Assembly: GCF_008386575.1 (NCBI RefSeq)
Contig: NZ_VUOA01000008.1
Location: forward strand, 1 to 64,000
DNA length: 64,000 nt
From: Salinarimonas soli
GTDB lineage: Bacteria > Pseudomonadota > Alphaproteobacteria > Rhizobiales > Beijerinckiaceae
Direction: 5' to 3'
The position numbers and the translations under genes are program-made. Shown here one piece after another: positions 9,404 through 18,460 of the stretch (within the stretch, counting starts at the first letter, position 1; each line of letters opens with the position of its first letter). Below the pieces are notes generated by a model. That model was not told the origin of the DNA. It made no database searches and saw only the letters and a list, made by a program, of their open reading frames with translations.

Positions 9404-9501
9404 TCCGGGTGTCCCGCGCAGGGCGTGACGCCGCAGCCCCTGGCGGGGCGGCGACGGACGCCTAGCTTTCAGGGGCCCGCCCCTCGCACGACGAGCGCCC
9501 C

Positions 9502-10869
9502 ATGGTCCAGGACGACAGCGAAGCCAACCGTTTCTCCGCCCGCGCGGCCCGCTATGCCCGCGTCGGCGCCAACATGAGCGGGGTGGCGGCGCGCATGGCG
9601 GGCAACCGCCTGTTCGGCGGGGACGGGAGCTCGGCGGGGAACGCCGCGGCCCTCGCCCAGGCGCTCGGCGGCCTCAAGGGGCCGATCATGAAGGTGGCGC
9701 AGCTGCTCGCCACCATCCCCGACGTGGTGCCCCCCGAATACGCCGCCGAGCTGCAGAAGCTCCAGAGCGAGGCGCCTCCCATGGGCGCCGCCTTCGTGCG
9801 CCGGCGCATGCAGGCCGAGCTCGGGCCCGGCTGGCAGACCCGCTTCGGCTCCTTCGACCTCCAGCCCGCGGCGGCCGCGTCGCTCGGCCAGGTGCACCGG
9901 GCCACGACGGCGGACGGGCGCCCGCTCGCCTGCAAGCTCCAGTACCCCGACATGCAGTCCGCCGTGGAGGCGGACCTGCGCCAGCTCGAGATCGTGTTCG
10001 CCCTGCACCGGCGCCTCGACCCCGCCATCGACACCCGCGAGATCGCCACCGAGATCGGCGAGCGGGTGCGCGAGGAGCTCGACTACCAGCGCGAGGCGAG
10101 GAACGTCGCCCTCTATCGGGCCGTGCTCGACGGCATCCCGCAGGTCCGGGTGCCCGACGTCCACCTCGACCTCTCGACCCGCCGCCTGCTCACGCTGGGC
10201 TGGCTGGAGGGGTCCAAGATCCTCGGCTTCAAGGACGAGCCCCTGGAGATCCGCAACCGCCTCGCCATCGCGATGTTCAAGGCCTGGTGGCACCCCTTCG
10301 CCGATGCCGGCGTGATCCACGGCGACCCGCATCTGGGCAACTACACGGTGTTCTCCGAGGGCGGCGAGGCGCAGGGCATCAACCTGCTCGATTACGGCTG
10401 CATCCGCATCTTCCATCCCCGCTTCGTCGGCGGCGTCGTGGACCTCTATCACGGGCTCCTCAACGACGAGCGCGACCGGATCGTGCATGCCTACGAGACC
10501 TGGGGCTTCAAGCGGCTCAACACGGAGCTCATCGAGATCCTCAACATCTGGGCCCGCTTCATCTACGGCCCCCTCCTCGACGACCGGGTCCGCTCCATCG
10601 CGGACGGGGTCGCCCCCGCCGAGTACGGCCGCCGCCAGGCCTTCCAGGTCCACAAGGCGCTGAAGGAGAAGGGCCCCGTGACGGTGCCGCGCGAGTTCGT
10701 GTTCATGGACCGCGCCGCGATCGGCCTCGGGGGCGTGTTCCTGCACCTCAAGGCGGAGCTCAACTACCACCAGCTCTTCGAGGCCGAGATCGAGCGCTTC
10801 TCCCTCGACGCGCTTGCGAGCCGCCAGACGGCGGCGCTGCAGGCCGCGGGGCTGCCGTTGCCGGTGTGA
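9502..10869 (+). CDS. AarF/ABC1/UbiB-family kinase-like protein
   Basis: A 455-residue member of the atypical ADCK/UbiB kinase family. Signatures are a KxGQ-like segment reading [13 protein letters not shown] near 65, QSEAPP near 93, the Ala-rich nucleotide loop [10 protein letters not shown] near 130, the invariant Lys in ACKLQYP near 146, DYQREARN near 195, the catalytic IHGDPHLGN near 275 and LLDYG near 297. The KxGQ motif is altered (KVAQ). UbiB members support ubiquinone synthesis, but no ubi gene adjoins this one and no C-terminal TM pair is evident, so a ubiquinone role is unproven. Confidence 0.85.
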   Translation: MVQDDSEANRFSARAARYARVGANMSGVAARMAGNRLFGGDGSSAGNAAALAQALGGLKGPIMKVAQLLATIPDVVPPEYAAELQKLQSEAPPMGAAFVRRRMQAELGPGWQTRFGSFDLQPAAAASLGQVHRATTADGRPLACKLQYPDMQSAVEADLRQLEIVFALHRRLDPAIDTREIATEIGERVREELDYQREARNVALYRAVLDGIPQVRVPDVHLDLSTRRLLTLGWLEGSKILGFKDEPLEIRNRLAIAMFKAWWHPFADAGVIHGDPHLGNYTVFSEGGEAQGINLLDYGCIRIFHPRFVGGVVDLYHGLLNDERDRIVHAYETWGFKRLNTELIEILNIWARFIYGPLLDDRVRSIADGVAPAEYGRRQAFQVHKALKEKGPVTVPREFVFMDRAAIGLGGVFLHLKAELNYHQLFEAEIERFSLDALASRQTAALQAAGLPLPV

Positions 10870-10905
10870 GGAGCGAGGCTTTCTCGGTCAGAGGTCCATC
10901 CGGTT

Positions 10906-11094
10906 GTCATCCCCGGCCGGAGCGCGCTTGTCGCGCGCAGGGGAAGGGGATCCAGCGCAAGCGATGCTGCCGCGCAGCGGCTCCTTAGGGCCTGCAAAGG
11001 AGCCCTCGTCGGGCATAAAGCGTCGCTACGCGACAGGAGTCGTGCTGGATCCCCTTCCCCTCCGGCGGACAAGCCGCCTCCGGCCGGGGATGAC
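10906..11094. repeat. Long inverted repeat upstream of purH (family C)
   Basis: Most of the 325-bp gene-free gap (10870-11194). Arms of about 50 bp (from GTCATCCCCGGCCGG at 10906 to 10957, and from about 11043 to 11094) are near-perfect reverse complements, both containing GGGAAGGGGATCCAGC or its complement. The centre holds smaller palindromes, including AGGAGCC pairs. RNA across it would fold into a very stable stem. It lies where the purH leader or promoter should be. I see no gene here. Confidence 0.85.
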
Positions 11095-11194
11095 CGGGGA
11101 GAGCGCAAGGGCCCCCATGCCCCTGCGGCATTTGCCGGGGCGCCCATCCGTGCTATCGCGCCGCACAAAAGACCGTTGCCGCCCGGAGCCCCCG

Positions 11195-12787
11195 ATGCCC
11201 CACGACCTCAAGCGCGTGACGCGCGCCCTCCTGTCCGTGTCCGACAAGGCCGGGCTCGTGGACTTCGCCCGCGCGCTGCACGAGCGGGGTGTCGAGCTGC
11301 TCTCCACCGGCGGCACGCGCGCCGCGCTCGCCGCCGCGGGACTCCCGGTGCGGGACGTCTCCGACGTGACGGGCTTTCCCGAAATGATGGACGGCCGGGT
11401 CAAGACCCTGCATCCGAAGGTGCATGGCGGGCTCCTCGCCATCCGCGAGAACCCGGAGCACCAGGCCGCGATGCTCGCCCACGGCATCGCTCCCATCGAT
11501 CTCCTCGTGGTGAACCTCTACCCCTTCGAGGCGACCGTCGCGGCCGGCCACGGCGAGGACGAGTGCATCGAGAACATCGACATCGGCGGCCCGGCCATGA
11601 TCCGCGCGGCGGCGAAGAACCATGCGGACGTGGCCGTGGTGGTGGACGTCGCCGATTACGGGGCGGTGCTCGCCGATCTCGAGGCCCATGGGGGCGCGGT
11701 GACCCGCACCCTGCGCCGCCGCCTCGCCCACAAGGCCTATGCCCGCACCGCCGCCTACGACGCGGCGATCTCCAACTGGTTCGGGGGCAGGCTCGGGGAC
11801 GACACCCCCGTGATCCGCGCGCTCGGCGGCACGCTGGCCGAGCCCATGCGCTACGGCGAGAATCCGCACCAGGCGGCGGGCTTCTACCGCACGGCCGAGA
11901 GCCGGCCCGGCGTCGCCACGGCGCGGCAGGTCCAGGGCAAGCAGCTCTCCTACAACAACATCAACGACACCGACGCCGCCTTCGAGTGCGTGGCCGAGTT
12001 CGATCCCGCCCGCACGGCCGCCGTGGTGATCGTGAAGCACGCCAACCCTTGCGGCGTCGCCGAGGGCGAGAGCCTCATCGACGCCTACGAGCGGGCGCTG
12101 CGCTGCGATCCGGTCTCCGCCTTCGGCGGCATCGTCGCGGTCAACCGGACCCTCGACGGCGACGCGGCGCGGCGGATCGTGGAGATCTTCACCGAGGTGA
12201 TCATCGCCCCCGACGCGACGGAGGAGGCCATCGGCCTCGTCGGCGCCAAGAAGAACCTGCGCCTTCTCCTCACCGGCGGCCTGCCCGACCCGCGCCAGGG
12301 CGGGCTCGCCTTGCGCACGGTGGCGGGCGGCTTCCTGGCGCAAAACCGCGACAACGCGGTGGTCGACGACATGGACCTGCGGGTCGTGACGAAGCGGCCC
12401 CCCGACGCGCGCGAGCTCGCCGACCTGCGCTTCGCCTTCCGGGTCGCAAAGCACGTGAAGTCGAACGCCATCGTCTATGCCCGGGACGGGGCGACGGTGG
12501 GGATCGGGGCGGGCCAGATGTCGCGGGTGGATTCCTCCCGCATCGCGGCCTGGAAGGCCGCCGAGGCGGCGAAGGCGGCGGGCCTGGGCGACAGCCTTGC
12601 GGTAGGCTCCGTCGTGGCCTCCGACGCGTTCTTCCCCTTCGCCGACGGGCTTCTCGCCGCGGCGGAAGCCGGCGCCACCGCCGTGATCCAGCCGGGCGGC
12701 TCCATGCGCGACGACGAGGTCATCCGGGCTGCCGACGAGGCGGGGCTGGCCATGGTCTTCACGGGGCACCGGCACTTCCGGCATTGA
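11195..12787 (+). CDS. purH: Bifunctional purine biosynthesis protein PurH
   Basis: A 530-residue bifunctional enzyme for the last two steps to IMP. The N-terminal IMP cyclohydrolase domain (about 1-200) begins [12 protein letters not shown] with STGGTR and the [16 protein letters not shown] signature. The C-terminal AICAR transformylase domain carries the KHxNPCG motif at about 281-287 ([10 protein letters not shown]) and ends [11 protein letters not shown]. Cytoplasmic, folate-dependent. The ATG at 11195 gives the standard N-terminus. It stands alone downstream of the family C repeat and converges on the receiver gene. Confidence 0.97.
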   Translation: MPHDLKRVTRALLSVSDKAGLVDFARALHERGVELLSTGGTRAALAAAGLPVRDVSDVTGFPEMMDGRVKTLHPKVHGGLLAIRENPEHQAAMLAHGIAPIDLLVVNLYPFEATVAAGHGEDECIENIDIGGPAMIRAAAKNHADVAVVVDVADYGAVLADLEAHGGAVTRTLRRRLAHKAYARTAAYDAAISNWFGGRLGDDTPVIRALGGTLAEPMRYGENPHQAAGFYRTAESRPGVATARQVQGKQLSYNNINDTDAAFECVAEFDPARTAAVVIVKHANPCGVAEGESLIDAYERALRCDPVSAFGGIVAVNRTLDGDAARRIVEIFTEVIIAPDATEEAIGLVGAKKNLRLLLTGGLPDPRQGGLALRTVAGGFLAQNRDNAVVDDMDLRVVTKRPPDARELADLRFAFRVAKHVKSNAIVYARDGATVGIGAGQMSRVDSSRIAAWKAAEAAKAAGLGDSLAVGSVVASDAFFPFADGLLAAAEAGATAVIQPGGSMRDDEVIRAADEAGLAMVFTGHRHFRH

Positions 12788-12826
12788 GCGGAGGCTGGCC
12801 CCGAGCAGGGTCCCCGCTCTCTCCAA

Positions 12827-12949
12827 CCCCCTCATGCTGAGGAGCGCTCGAAGAGCGCGTCTCGAAGCACGCAGCACCTTCGCGAGCCGGAGGGAGATTC
12901 CTGGAGCGCCCTTCGAGGCCCGCCTGCGGCGGGCACCTCAGGACGAGGG
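12827..12949. repeat. Dispersed intergenic repeat family A, copy 2
   Basis: Same design as the copy at 6.8 kb: CCCTCATGCTGAGGAGCGCTCGAAGAGCG at the left, an internal GAGCCGGAGGGAGATTCCTGGAGCGCCCTTCGAGG block, and CCTCAGGACGAGGG at the right. Contains a nested GCGCTC...GAGCGC hairpin. It fills the space between the convergent purH and receiver genes, where it may act as a bidirectional terminator. Confidence 0.85.
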
Positions 12950-12995
12950 TAGAGAGTGGAATGAGCGGCCTGGGCGTTTTAGCCGGGCGCGGCCC

Positions 12996-13379
12996 TCAGC
13001 GGGCGGCGCTCTTCTCTAGGCTCGCGGAGAGCGCGCGCACGAGATCGTCGATCTGGAAGGGCTTCTGCACCACGTCGTGGCTGACATAGGCGCCCTGGAG
13101 GCCCGACTCGCCATAGCCCGTGGTGAACACGATCGGCACGCCGCGGGCCGAGAGGGCGTCGGCCACGGGCCAGATCGCCTGGCCGGCGACGTTCACGTCG
13201 AGCACGGCGGCGTCGATCTCGGCGCTCGACGCCAGATCGAGAGCGGCCGGAATCCGCGCGGCCGGGCCGACGATCTCGCAGCCCAGGTCGAGGAGCATGT
13301 CCTCGACGAGCATCGACACCATCGCCTCGTCCTCGACGACGAGGACCCGCAGGCCGTTCCAGTCTTTTGTTTCGATCAT
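12996..13379 (-). CDS. Stand-alone response-regulator receiver protein
   Basis: 127 residues consisting of a single CheY-like receiver domain with no output domain. Acidic pocket E16/D17, phospho-acceptor D61 (VLDVN), T86/T87 switch region (FTTGYG) and K106 (QKPF) are all in place, so it should be phosphorylatable. Proteins of this class act as phosphate shuttles or bind partners directly. The ATG at 13379 is preferred; a TTG at 13421 would extend it by 14 residues. No histidine kinase gene adjoins it. Confidence 0.88.
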   Translation of the reverse strand: MIETKDWNGLRVLVVEDEAMVSMLVEDMLLDLGCEIVGPAARIPAALDLASSAEIDAAVLDVNVAGQAIWPVADALSARGVPIVFTTGYGESGLQGAYVSHDVVQKPFQIDDLVRALSASLEKSAAR

Positions 13380-13521
13380 GGTCACGTCGATTCGGTTAAA
13401 CCCGAGCGGGGCCGAGAGCAAGGGAATTTCCGTGCGGAAAGCGGGGCTCCGTCAATCCGTACACATAGGTTAAGCTCGTTCCGCCGGGACGGACAAAGGC
13501 GCAAGGTGCCGCACCGTTCGC

Positions 13522-14811
13522 TCAACGCCCGGTAGTGGCATCGGCGAGGAATCGCACGAGCGCTTCCCGGTCGGCGGGGTCCGAGATCGTCTGCTCGGGC
13601 ATCTTGGTGCCGGGCGTGTAGCGGGAGGGGCCGATCTCGAACAGGGCCGACACCGTCTCGGGCGTCCACACGATGTCCATTCCCTGAAGGGCGGGCGAGA
13701 AATTGTAGCCCTTCACCGACGCGATCCGGCGGCCGAAGATCCCGTGCAGGGTCGGCCCCGCCCGGTTGCCGCCGTCCGGCGTCAGGGTGTGGCAGGCGGC
13801 GCAGGCCCGGAACACCTGCGCGCCCCGGCTTCCCTGGAGGCCTGCCAGGAGATCGGGCACCGCGGCGATCACCACGGGGCCGAGATGCTCGCCCGTGCGC
13901 GCGTTCCAGCGGCGCACCAGCCGGTCCGAGCCGCCGGTGAGGAGCTCCGACCCGTCGGGGCTGAACGCCACGGACCAGACCGGGAGTCCGGGCCCGACGA
14001 GGGTGAGCGCGATCCGGGCGGCCGCCCGGTCGATCAGCGACACCGATCCGCGCACGTTCGCGGCGGCAAGGCGGGTGCCGTCGGGGGCCAGCGCGAGGGC
14101 GATCACGGGCGTACCCTGCGTCTCGACCTCGGCGCGGACCCGCAGGCCCGGGTCGAGGAGGCGCACGATCCCGTCGGCCCCCGCCGCCGCGATCTCGCCG
14201 TCCGGCGCCGCAGCGACCGCGTTCACGGGCGAGGGCAGCGTGACGCTCACGGCCTCGGTGCCCGGCTCCTCCGGCCAGACCCGGAGGGTGAGGTCGTAGC
14301 CGCCGGTCACGGCGCGTCCGTCGGGCAGGAACCCCACCGCGTTGACGTTGCCCTGGTGGCCCGCGAGCACGCGGGCCTCGCCGCCCGCAAGCGGGTGGAC
14401 GCGCGCCGTGCCGTCCCACGCCGCCGAGCCGAGGCGCGTGCCGTCGGGGGAGACCGCGAGCGCCACCACCGGGCCGGTATGCCCCTCGATGACCCGCTCG
14501 GGGTCAGGCGCCGCGCCGCGCCACAGGGCGATGCGCCCGTCCTCGCCGCCCGTAGCGAAGCGGCCGTCGGGCAGCGCCGCGACCGCGTTGACCGCGCCCT
14601 CGTGGAAGCGCAGCACCGCGAGCGCCGCCCCTTCGCCCAAGGCCCACAGGATGGCCGACTGGTCGAAGGAGCCCGACATGGCGAGGCGCCCGTCGGGCGA
14701 GATCGCGAGCGCCCGCACCGGGCCGCCATGGCCCCGCATCTCGGCGGGGGCGGGGGTGACGAGAAGCATCCCGGCGAGGCCTAGGATGAGGGCGCGACAA
14801 CGGACGGGCAT
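13522..14811 (-). CDS. WD40-repeat protein fused to a c-type cytochrome
   Basis: 429 residues, exported: signal peptide at 1-23 (ILGLAGMLLVTPAPA). About seven WD40 repeats occupy 25-310 (recurring SPDG...GS..D...W units), forming one beta-propeller. A mono-haem cytochrome c domain follows at about 320-425, with the haem site C337-x2-C340-H341 and probable axial M404 (PGTKMPEQ). A periplasmic electron carrier with a protein-binding propeller is the likely layout. It is the last gene of an apparent operon, 14 nt after the MoeA fusion gene, suggesting service to a molybdoenzyme. Electron partner unknown. Confidence 0.88.
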   Translation of the reverse strand: MPVRCRALILGLAGMLLVTPAPAEMRGHGGPVRALAISPDGRLAMSGSFDQSAILWALGEGAALAVLRFHEGAVNAVAALPDGRFATGGEDGRIALWRGAAPDPERVIEGHTGPVVALAVSPDGTRLGSAAWDGTARVHPLAGGEARVLAGHQGNVNAVGFLPDGRAVTGGYDLTLRVWPEEPGTEAVSVTLPSPVNAVAAAPDGEIAAAGADGIVRLLDPGLRVRAEVETQGTPVIALALAPDGTRLAAANVRGSVSLIDRAAARIALTLVGPGLPVWSVAFSPDGSELLTGGSDRLVRRWNARTGEHLGPVVIAAVPDLLAGLQGSRGAQVFRACAACHTLTPDGGNRAGPTLHGIFGRRIASVKGYNFSPALQGMDIVWTPETVSALFEIGPSRYTPGTKMPEQTISDPADREALVRFLADATTGR

Positions 14812-14825
14812 GACGGATCCGGCGG

Positions 14826-16748
14826 TCAGGCGGGGCGGAAGCCGAGACCCTCGAGGGCGTCGCGGACGGCCCGGTCGGCCAGGGCTTCCAGGAACGCCGC
14901 CACGGGGGGCCGGTTTCGCCGCGCCGCGACGAGGGCGAAGTCGAAATGCTCCTCGCCGACGGGGATGAAGGAGAGCCCATAGGCCGACGCCACGGGGGCG
15001 ATGGCAATCCCCCAATCGGCGCGGCCTTGCGCCACCCCCGCGGCGACGGCGTTGTGCGAGCGGGGCTGGTTCCAGTAGCCCTCGGGCCGGGCGCCGCCGA
15101 GGAGCCGGTCGATGAGGAGGCGCGTGCCGGCACCGGAATTGCGGTTGACCATGAGGCAGGCGGGGTCGGCCAAAGCCGCGGCGACGGCCGCCTCGGCGGT
15201 CCGGCCCTCGAAGCGCGTGTCGCCCGCGCGGAACACGATGCCCTGCATGCGCCGCCAGCCGGGCACCAGCTCCAGGCCGGCCTGGAGATAGCCCTCGTTG
15301 TAGAGGCCCGTCTTCGGGTCCATGAGGTGGATCGGGGCGAGATCGCACTCGCCGCGCCGTGCCGCCGCGAGCCCCCCGAGGCTGCCCACCGCGAGCACCC
15401 GCGACGACACGCCGCGCTCGGCAAGATGCCCCGTGACGGCGTCGAGCCCCGGATCGTGGCTGCCCACGATCACAAGGTCGGGCACCCGCAGATGCGGGGT
15501 GAACAGGGTCACGGGCGCGGTCGCCCCGGCGGGCAGGGAGTCGGCGAGGGCCTCGACGGTGAGGAAGCCGTCGGCCTGGGCGAAGCTCGTGACGGCACCC
15601 GAGCCCTTGCCCGTCGGGTAGGCGGCCGGGCCGTCCGGGGTGTCGACGAGGGAGACCATCACGAACTCGGTGCGGCCGAGCTCGGACGCCACCCGGACGG
15701 GGACGCGCGCCGGCATGCTCGCCTCGGTGCGCTCCGGCAGGCCGCTCAGGCGCCGCAGGACGGGGGCGACGATGTCGTGGAAGGTGAACATCGCCGAGGT
15801 GGGGAAGCCCGGCAGCACCACCACGGGCTTACCGTCGCAGACCGCGAGGCAGAGCGGCTTGCCGGGCTTCAGGGCGACCCCGTGGGCCACGATGCCGGGG
15901 GCCCCGAGATCGGCCACGAGGCGGTAGGTCAGGTCGCCCGCCCCCTTGGAGGTGCCCCCCGACAGGACCACCATGTCGCATTCGGCGAAGGCGCGGCGGA
16001 TGGCGGCCTCCAGGAGCGCCGCGTCGTCGGGGAAGGCCCCGAAAGCCACGGGATCGCCGCCGTTCTCGGCCACTGCCGCCGCCACGATGGGCCCGTTGGA
16101 ATCGTAGATCGCGGCGGGCCGCAGCGGCTGCCCCGGCGCCACGAGCTCGTCCCCCGTCGACAAGATGCCGACCCGGGGGCGGCGGATTGCAGATACCTCG
16201 GCGAGGCCGCAGGCGGCCAGCATCCCGATCTCCCGCGAGCCGATCAGGGTGCCCCGCCGCAGCAGGACCTCGCCCCGGGCGATGTCGGACCCCGCGAAGC
16301 CGATGAAGGCGCCGGGGCTCGGGGCGCGGCGCACCGCGATGCCCTCGGCTACGGGCTCCGTGTGCTCGATCATCACCACCGCGTCGGCGCCGCGGGGGAT
16401 CGGGCCGCCGGTGGCGATGGGGGTCGCGGTGCCGGGCGCAAGCGCGATCCCTGGGCTGACCCCGCAGGCGATGGTCTCGGGGTTGAGCCGCAGGGTCACG
16501 GGCACCGGCTCGGAGGCCGCCGCGAGGTCGGCAGCCCGCACCGCGAAGCCGTCGACGCCGGAGCGGTCGAAGGGCGGCACGTCGATCGGCGAGGCGACGT
16601 CTGCCGAGAGGACGCGCCCGAGGGCTTGGCCCAGCGGCACGGTCTCGATGCCGCGCGGCGAGAGGTCGAGGGCCTCGCGGAACCGGCGCACCGCCTCATC
16701 GCGGGAGAGGACGGTGAGGAACTGGTCCTGGACGGGCGGGGAGCTCAT
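14826..16748 (-). CDS. MoeA-like molybdopterin molybdenumtransferase fused to a periplasmic-binding-like domain
   Basis: 640 residues. The MoeA part (about 1-400) has FDRSGVDGFA near 60-69, ATGGPIPRGADAVVM near 115-130, STGDEL near 195, SGGTSKG near 255 and a C-terminal beta domain to about 395. It should insert molybdenum (or tungsten) into adenylated molybdopterin. Residues about 405-640 form a second domain resembling the PBP-like domain found after MoeA in some bacteria and archaea (VGSHDPGLDAV, NRNSGAGTRLLIDRLL, ADWGIAIAP). It may bind oxyanion or effector. The start codon at 16748 overlaps the previous stop (ATGA), so translation is coupled. Confidence 0.9.
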   Translation of the reverse strand: MSSPPVQDQFLTVLSRDEAVRRFREALDLSPRGIETVPLGQALGRVLSADVASPIDVPPFDRSGVDGFAVRAADLAAASEPVPVTLRLNPETIACGVSPGIALAPGTATPIATGGPIPRGADAVVMIEHTEPVAEGIAVRRAPSPGAFIGFAGSDIARGEVLLRRGTLIGSREIGMLAACGLAEVSAIRRPRVGILSTGDELVAPGQPLRPAAIYDSNGPIVAAAVAENGGDPVAFGAFPDDAALLEAAIRRAFAECDMVVLSGGTSKGAGDLTYRLVADLGAPGIVAHGVALKPGKPLCLAVCDGKPVVVLPGFPTSAMFTFHDIVAPVLRRLSGLPERTEASMPARVPVRVASELGRTEFVMVSLVDTPDGPAAYPTGKGSGAVTSFAQADGFLTVEALADSLPAGATAPVTLFTPHLRVPDLVIVGSHDPGLDAVTGHLAERGVSSRVLAVGSLGGLAAARRGECDLAPIHLMDPKTGLYNEGYLQAGLELVPGWRRMQGIVFRAGDTRFEGRTAEAAVAAALADPACLMVNRNSGAGTRLLIDRLLGGARPEGYWNQPRSHNAVAAGVAQGRADWGIAIAPVASAYGLSFIPVGEEHFDFALVAARRNRPPVAAFLEALADRAVRDALEGLGFRPA

Positions 16749-17815
16749 GGACCCCAATCTAGCGCGAAGGCGGCGATCGTTTCACCCGGCGCGTGGCCCT
16801 CCAGGGCGGGTGGCACCACGGTCCAGGCATCGGCAGCGGCCAGCGCCGACCAGGCGAGGTCGCCCACGGCGATCGGGCGCAAGCCCTCGGGCTCGCGCCG
16901 CAGCAAGGCGATCTCGGCCAAGCCGATGGCGGAGGCGAGCTTCGCGACGAGCGGTCCCGTGAGGTCGGGGCGTCGGGGCGGCGCGCCGCGCAGCCGGTCG
17001 AGGCAGGGGCGCACCAGGAGGTGATAGGCCGCGAAGGCGTCCTCCAGGCGCGAGGGCAGGAGGATCACGGGGCGCCCGCACAGGATGCCGCAGGCCGCGG
17101 CTTCGCCGGGCGCGATGGCGACGCCGTGCGCGAGAAGCCCGCCCCGGTCGCACAGCCGCTCGATGCCGAGCGCCGTGGCGTCGTCCCCGACGCCCACCAC
17201 GATGTCGCCCTCGTCGGGCGGCGTCGGCCCTCCCGCCGCGATCACGGAGGCAAGGCCCGACAGCTCCCCGGCCACGAGAGCCCCGGCAGGTCCCCCGTCC
17301 GGCGCCCACAGGACGGCGACGGGGCGGCGCACGGGCAGGTCCGCCCGGCCGATCGCCCGCGCGAGCGCGAGGTCGAGGGGCCGCAGCGGCTCGCCCGCGG
17401 CGCGCAGCACCGCGCCGGCGCCCATGTCCTCCCCGGGCCGGCGCACGCCCTCGCCCGGCGCCACGGCGGCGAGGATCTCGGGGACCGCTCCCTCGAAGGA
17501 CAGGTCGGCGGGGCCGAGCACGGCGTCGAGGCCGGGGGGAAGCGAGGCGCCAGGTACGACGGCGACGGGAGAGGCCGTGGCGAAGGCGGGGGCGTAGCTC
17601 GATGCCCCGACCGTATCGTGCGAGGCGACCGCCCAGCCGGAGCGCCGGGCGAGCGCGGTGCCCGGGACGGGCTCCGGGGCAACGATGCTCTCGGCGCAGG
17701 CATGGCCGAGCGCACGGTCCAGGGGCACGCGCACGGGCGCCACGGGGCGCAGCTCCGCGAGGAGCCTGCCGAGAAGCAGATCGAGGGGGGTGAGGGAGCG
17801 CGCGGGGCGCGTCAT
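16745..17815 (-). CDS. Degenerate MoeA-like molybdopterin-binding protein
   Basis: 356 residues with the overall MoeA order (N-terminal LTPLDLLLGRLL helix, hinge barrel, MoCF-like core with GGPTPPDEGDIVVGVG, C-terminal beta domain). The catalytic motifs of true MoeA are eroded: the DRSGVDGFA site reads ARRSGWAVAS, the GG[TS]S loop is absent, and STGDE has no match. It may retain pterin binding or act as a partner of the intact MoeA encoded immediately downstream with a 4-nt overlap. First gene of the operon, divergent from a TusA-like gene by 68 bp. Start taken at ATG 17815. Confidence 0.75.
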   Translation of the reverse strand: MTRPARSLTPLDLLLGRLLAELRPVAPVRVPLDRALGHACAESIVAPEPVPGTALARRSGWAVASHDTVGASSYAPAFATASPVAVVPGASLPPGLDAVLGPADLSFEGAVPEILAAVAPGEGVRRPGEDMGAGAVLRAAGEPLRPLDLALARAIGRADLPVRRPVAVLWAPDGGPAGALVAGELSGLASVIAAGGPTPPDEGDIVVGVGDDATALGIERLCDRGGLLAHGVAIAPGEAAACGILCGRPVILLPSRLEDAFAAYHLLVRPCLDRLRGAPPRRPDLTGPLVAKLASAIGLAEIALLRREPEGLRPIAVGDLAWSALAAADAWTVVPPALEGHAPGETIAAFALDWGP

Positions 17816-17883
17816 CGTCTCGGGTTGTCGTGGGCCATGGCGGGGCATAGTTGAAGGGCTACGACACCCCTGTCCAGTGACGC

Positions 17884-18108
17884 ATGTCTGAAACCCATCT
17901 GAACCTGCGCGGGCTCAAGTGCCCGCTTCCCGCCCTCAAGACCCGCAAGGCGCTCCAGGGCGTGCCCTCGGGCGGGCTGCTCGTGGTGGCCTGCACCGAC
18001 CCGCTCGCCGTGATCGACATCCCGGCGCTGGTCAACGAGACGGGGCACAGCCTGGAGGGCCAGACGGAGGAGGCGGGCGCGCTCCTGTTCCGGATCCGCA
18101 AGGCCTGA
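17884..18108 (+). CDS. TusA/SirA-family sulfurtransferase
   Basis: A 74-residue TusA-like protein. The active-site cysteine is C13 in the family motif LKCPLPALKT, and VACTDPLAVIDIPAL matches the second conserved block. TusA-type proteins carry persulfide sulfur for tRNA thiolation, molybdenum-cofactor enzyme maturation or sulfur oxidation. Divergent placement 68 bp from MoeA-type genes favours, but does not prove, a link to molybdoenzyme sulfuration. A strong hairpin follows the stop. Confidence 0.9.
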   Translation: MSETHLNLRGLKCPLPALKTRKALQGVPSGGLLVVACTDPLAVIDIPALVNETGHSLEGQTEEAGALLFRIRKA

Positions 18109-18113
18109 CGCGA

Positions 18114-18139
18114 GAAGACCCGGCCGGGGCCGGGTCTTC
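18114..18139. terminator. Hairpin terminator between tusA-like and csbD-like genes
   Basis: GAAGACCCGGCC at 18114-18125 pairs perfectly with GGCCGGGTCTTC at 18128-18139. It begins 5 nt after the TusA-like stop and lies downstream of the convergent CsbD-like gene too, so it can serve both. No long T-run follows on either strand. Confidence 0.7.
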
Positions 18140-18159
18140 GCAGGCGATCGGCTGCGGGC

Positions 18160-18336
18160 TTACTTGTTGCCGCGCAGGGTGTCCTTGATGCCGCCGATGG
18201 TGTTCTGGATCTTGCCCTCGGCCTGGTCCATCTGACCCTCGGTCTTCGTCTTGGAATCGCCGGTCAGGTTGCCGACGCCTTCCTTGATCTTGCCCTTCAG
18301 GTTCTTCATGCTGCCTTCGGTGCGATCGTTGTCCAT
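18160..18336 (-). CDS. CsbD-like stress protein
   Basis: A 58-residue, highly charged protein beginning MDNDRTEGSMKNLKGKIKEG and containing VGNLTGDSKTKTEGQMDQAEGK, the pattern of the CsbD family. In other bacteria csbD is induced by general stress, but its molecular role is unknown. Start ATG at 18336 and stop TAA at 18160-18162. It is convergent with the TusA-like gene and shares the hairpin between them. Confidence 0.9.
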   Translation of the reverse strand: MDNDRTEGSMKNLKGKIKEGVGNLTGDSKTKTEGQMDQAEGKIQNTIGGIKDTLRGNK

Positions 18337-18460
18337 GTGTCTCTCCTGGGGTCACGTCATGAAATCGTACCAGGATAACGTCTGCCCGGAATCGGGGTTC
18401 CGAGTTGTGGCGCTGTATTGGCCGCTCTCCTTTACGTTTTCGCACAACCGGTGACGCCCC

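Noticed and set aside
13522-15348. N-terminally extended version of the WD40-cytochrome protein (608 codons)
   Set aside because: The extra part overlaps the MoeA-fusion gene and is Arg/Pro-rich; the ATG at 14811 gives a proper signal peptide and 14-nt spacing.
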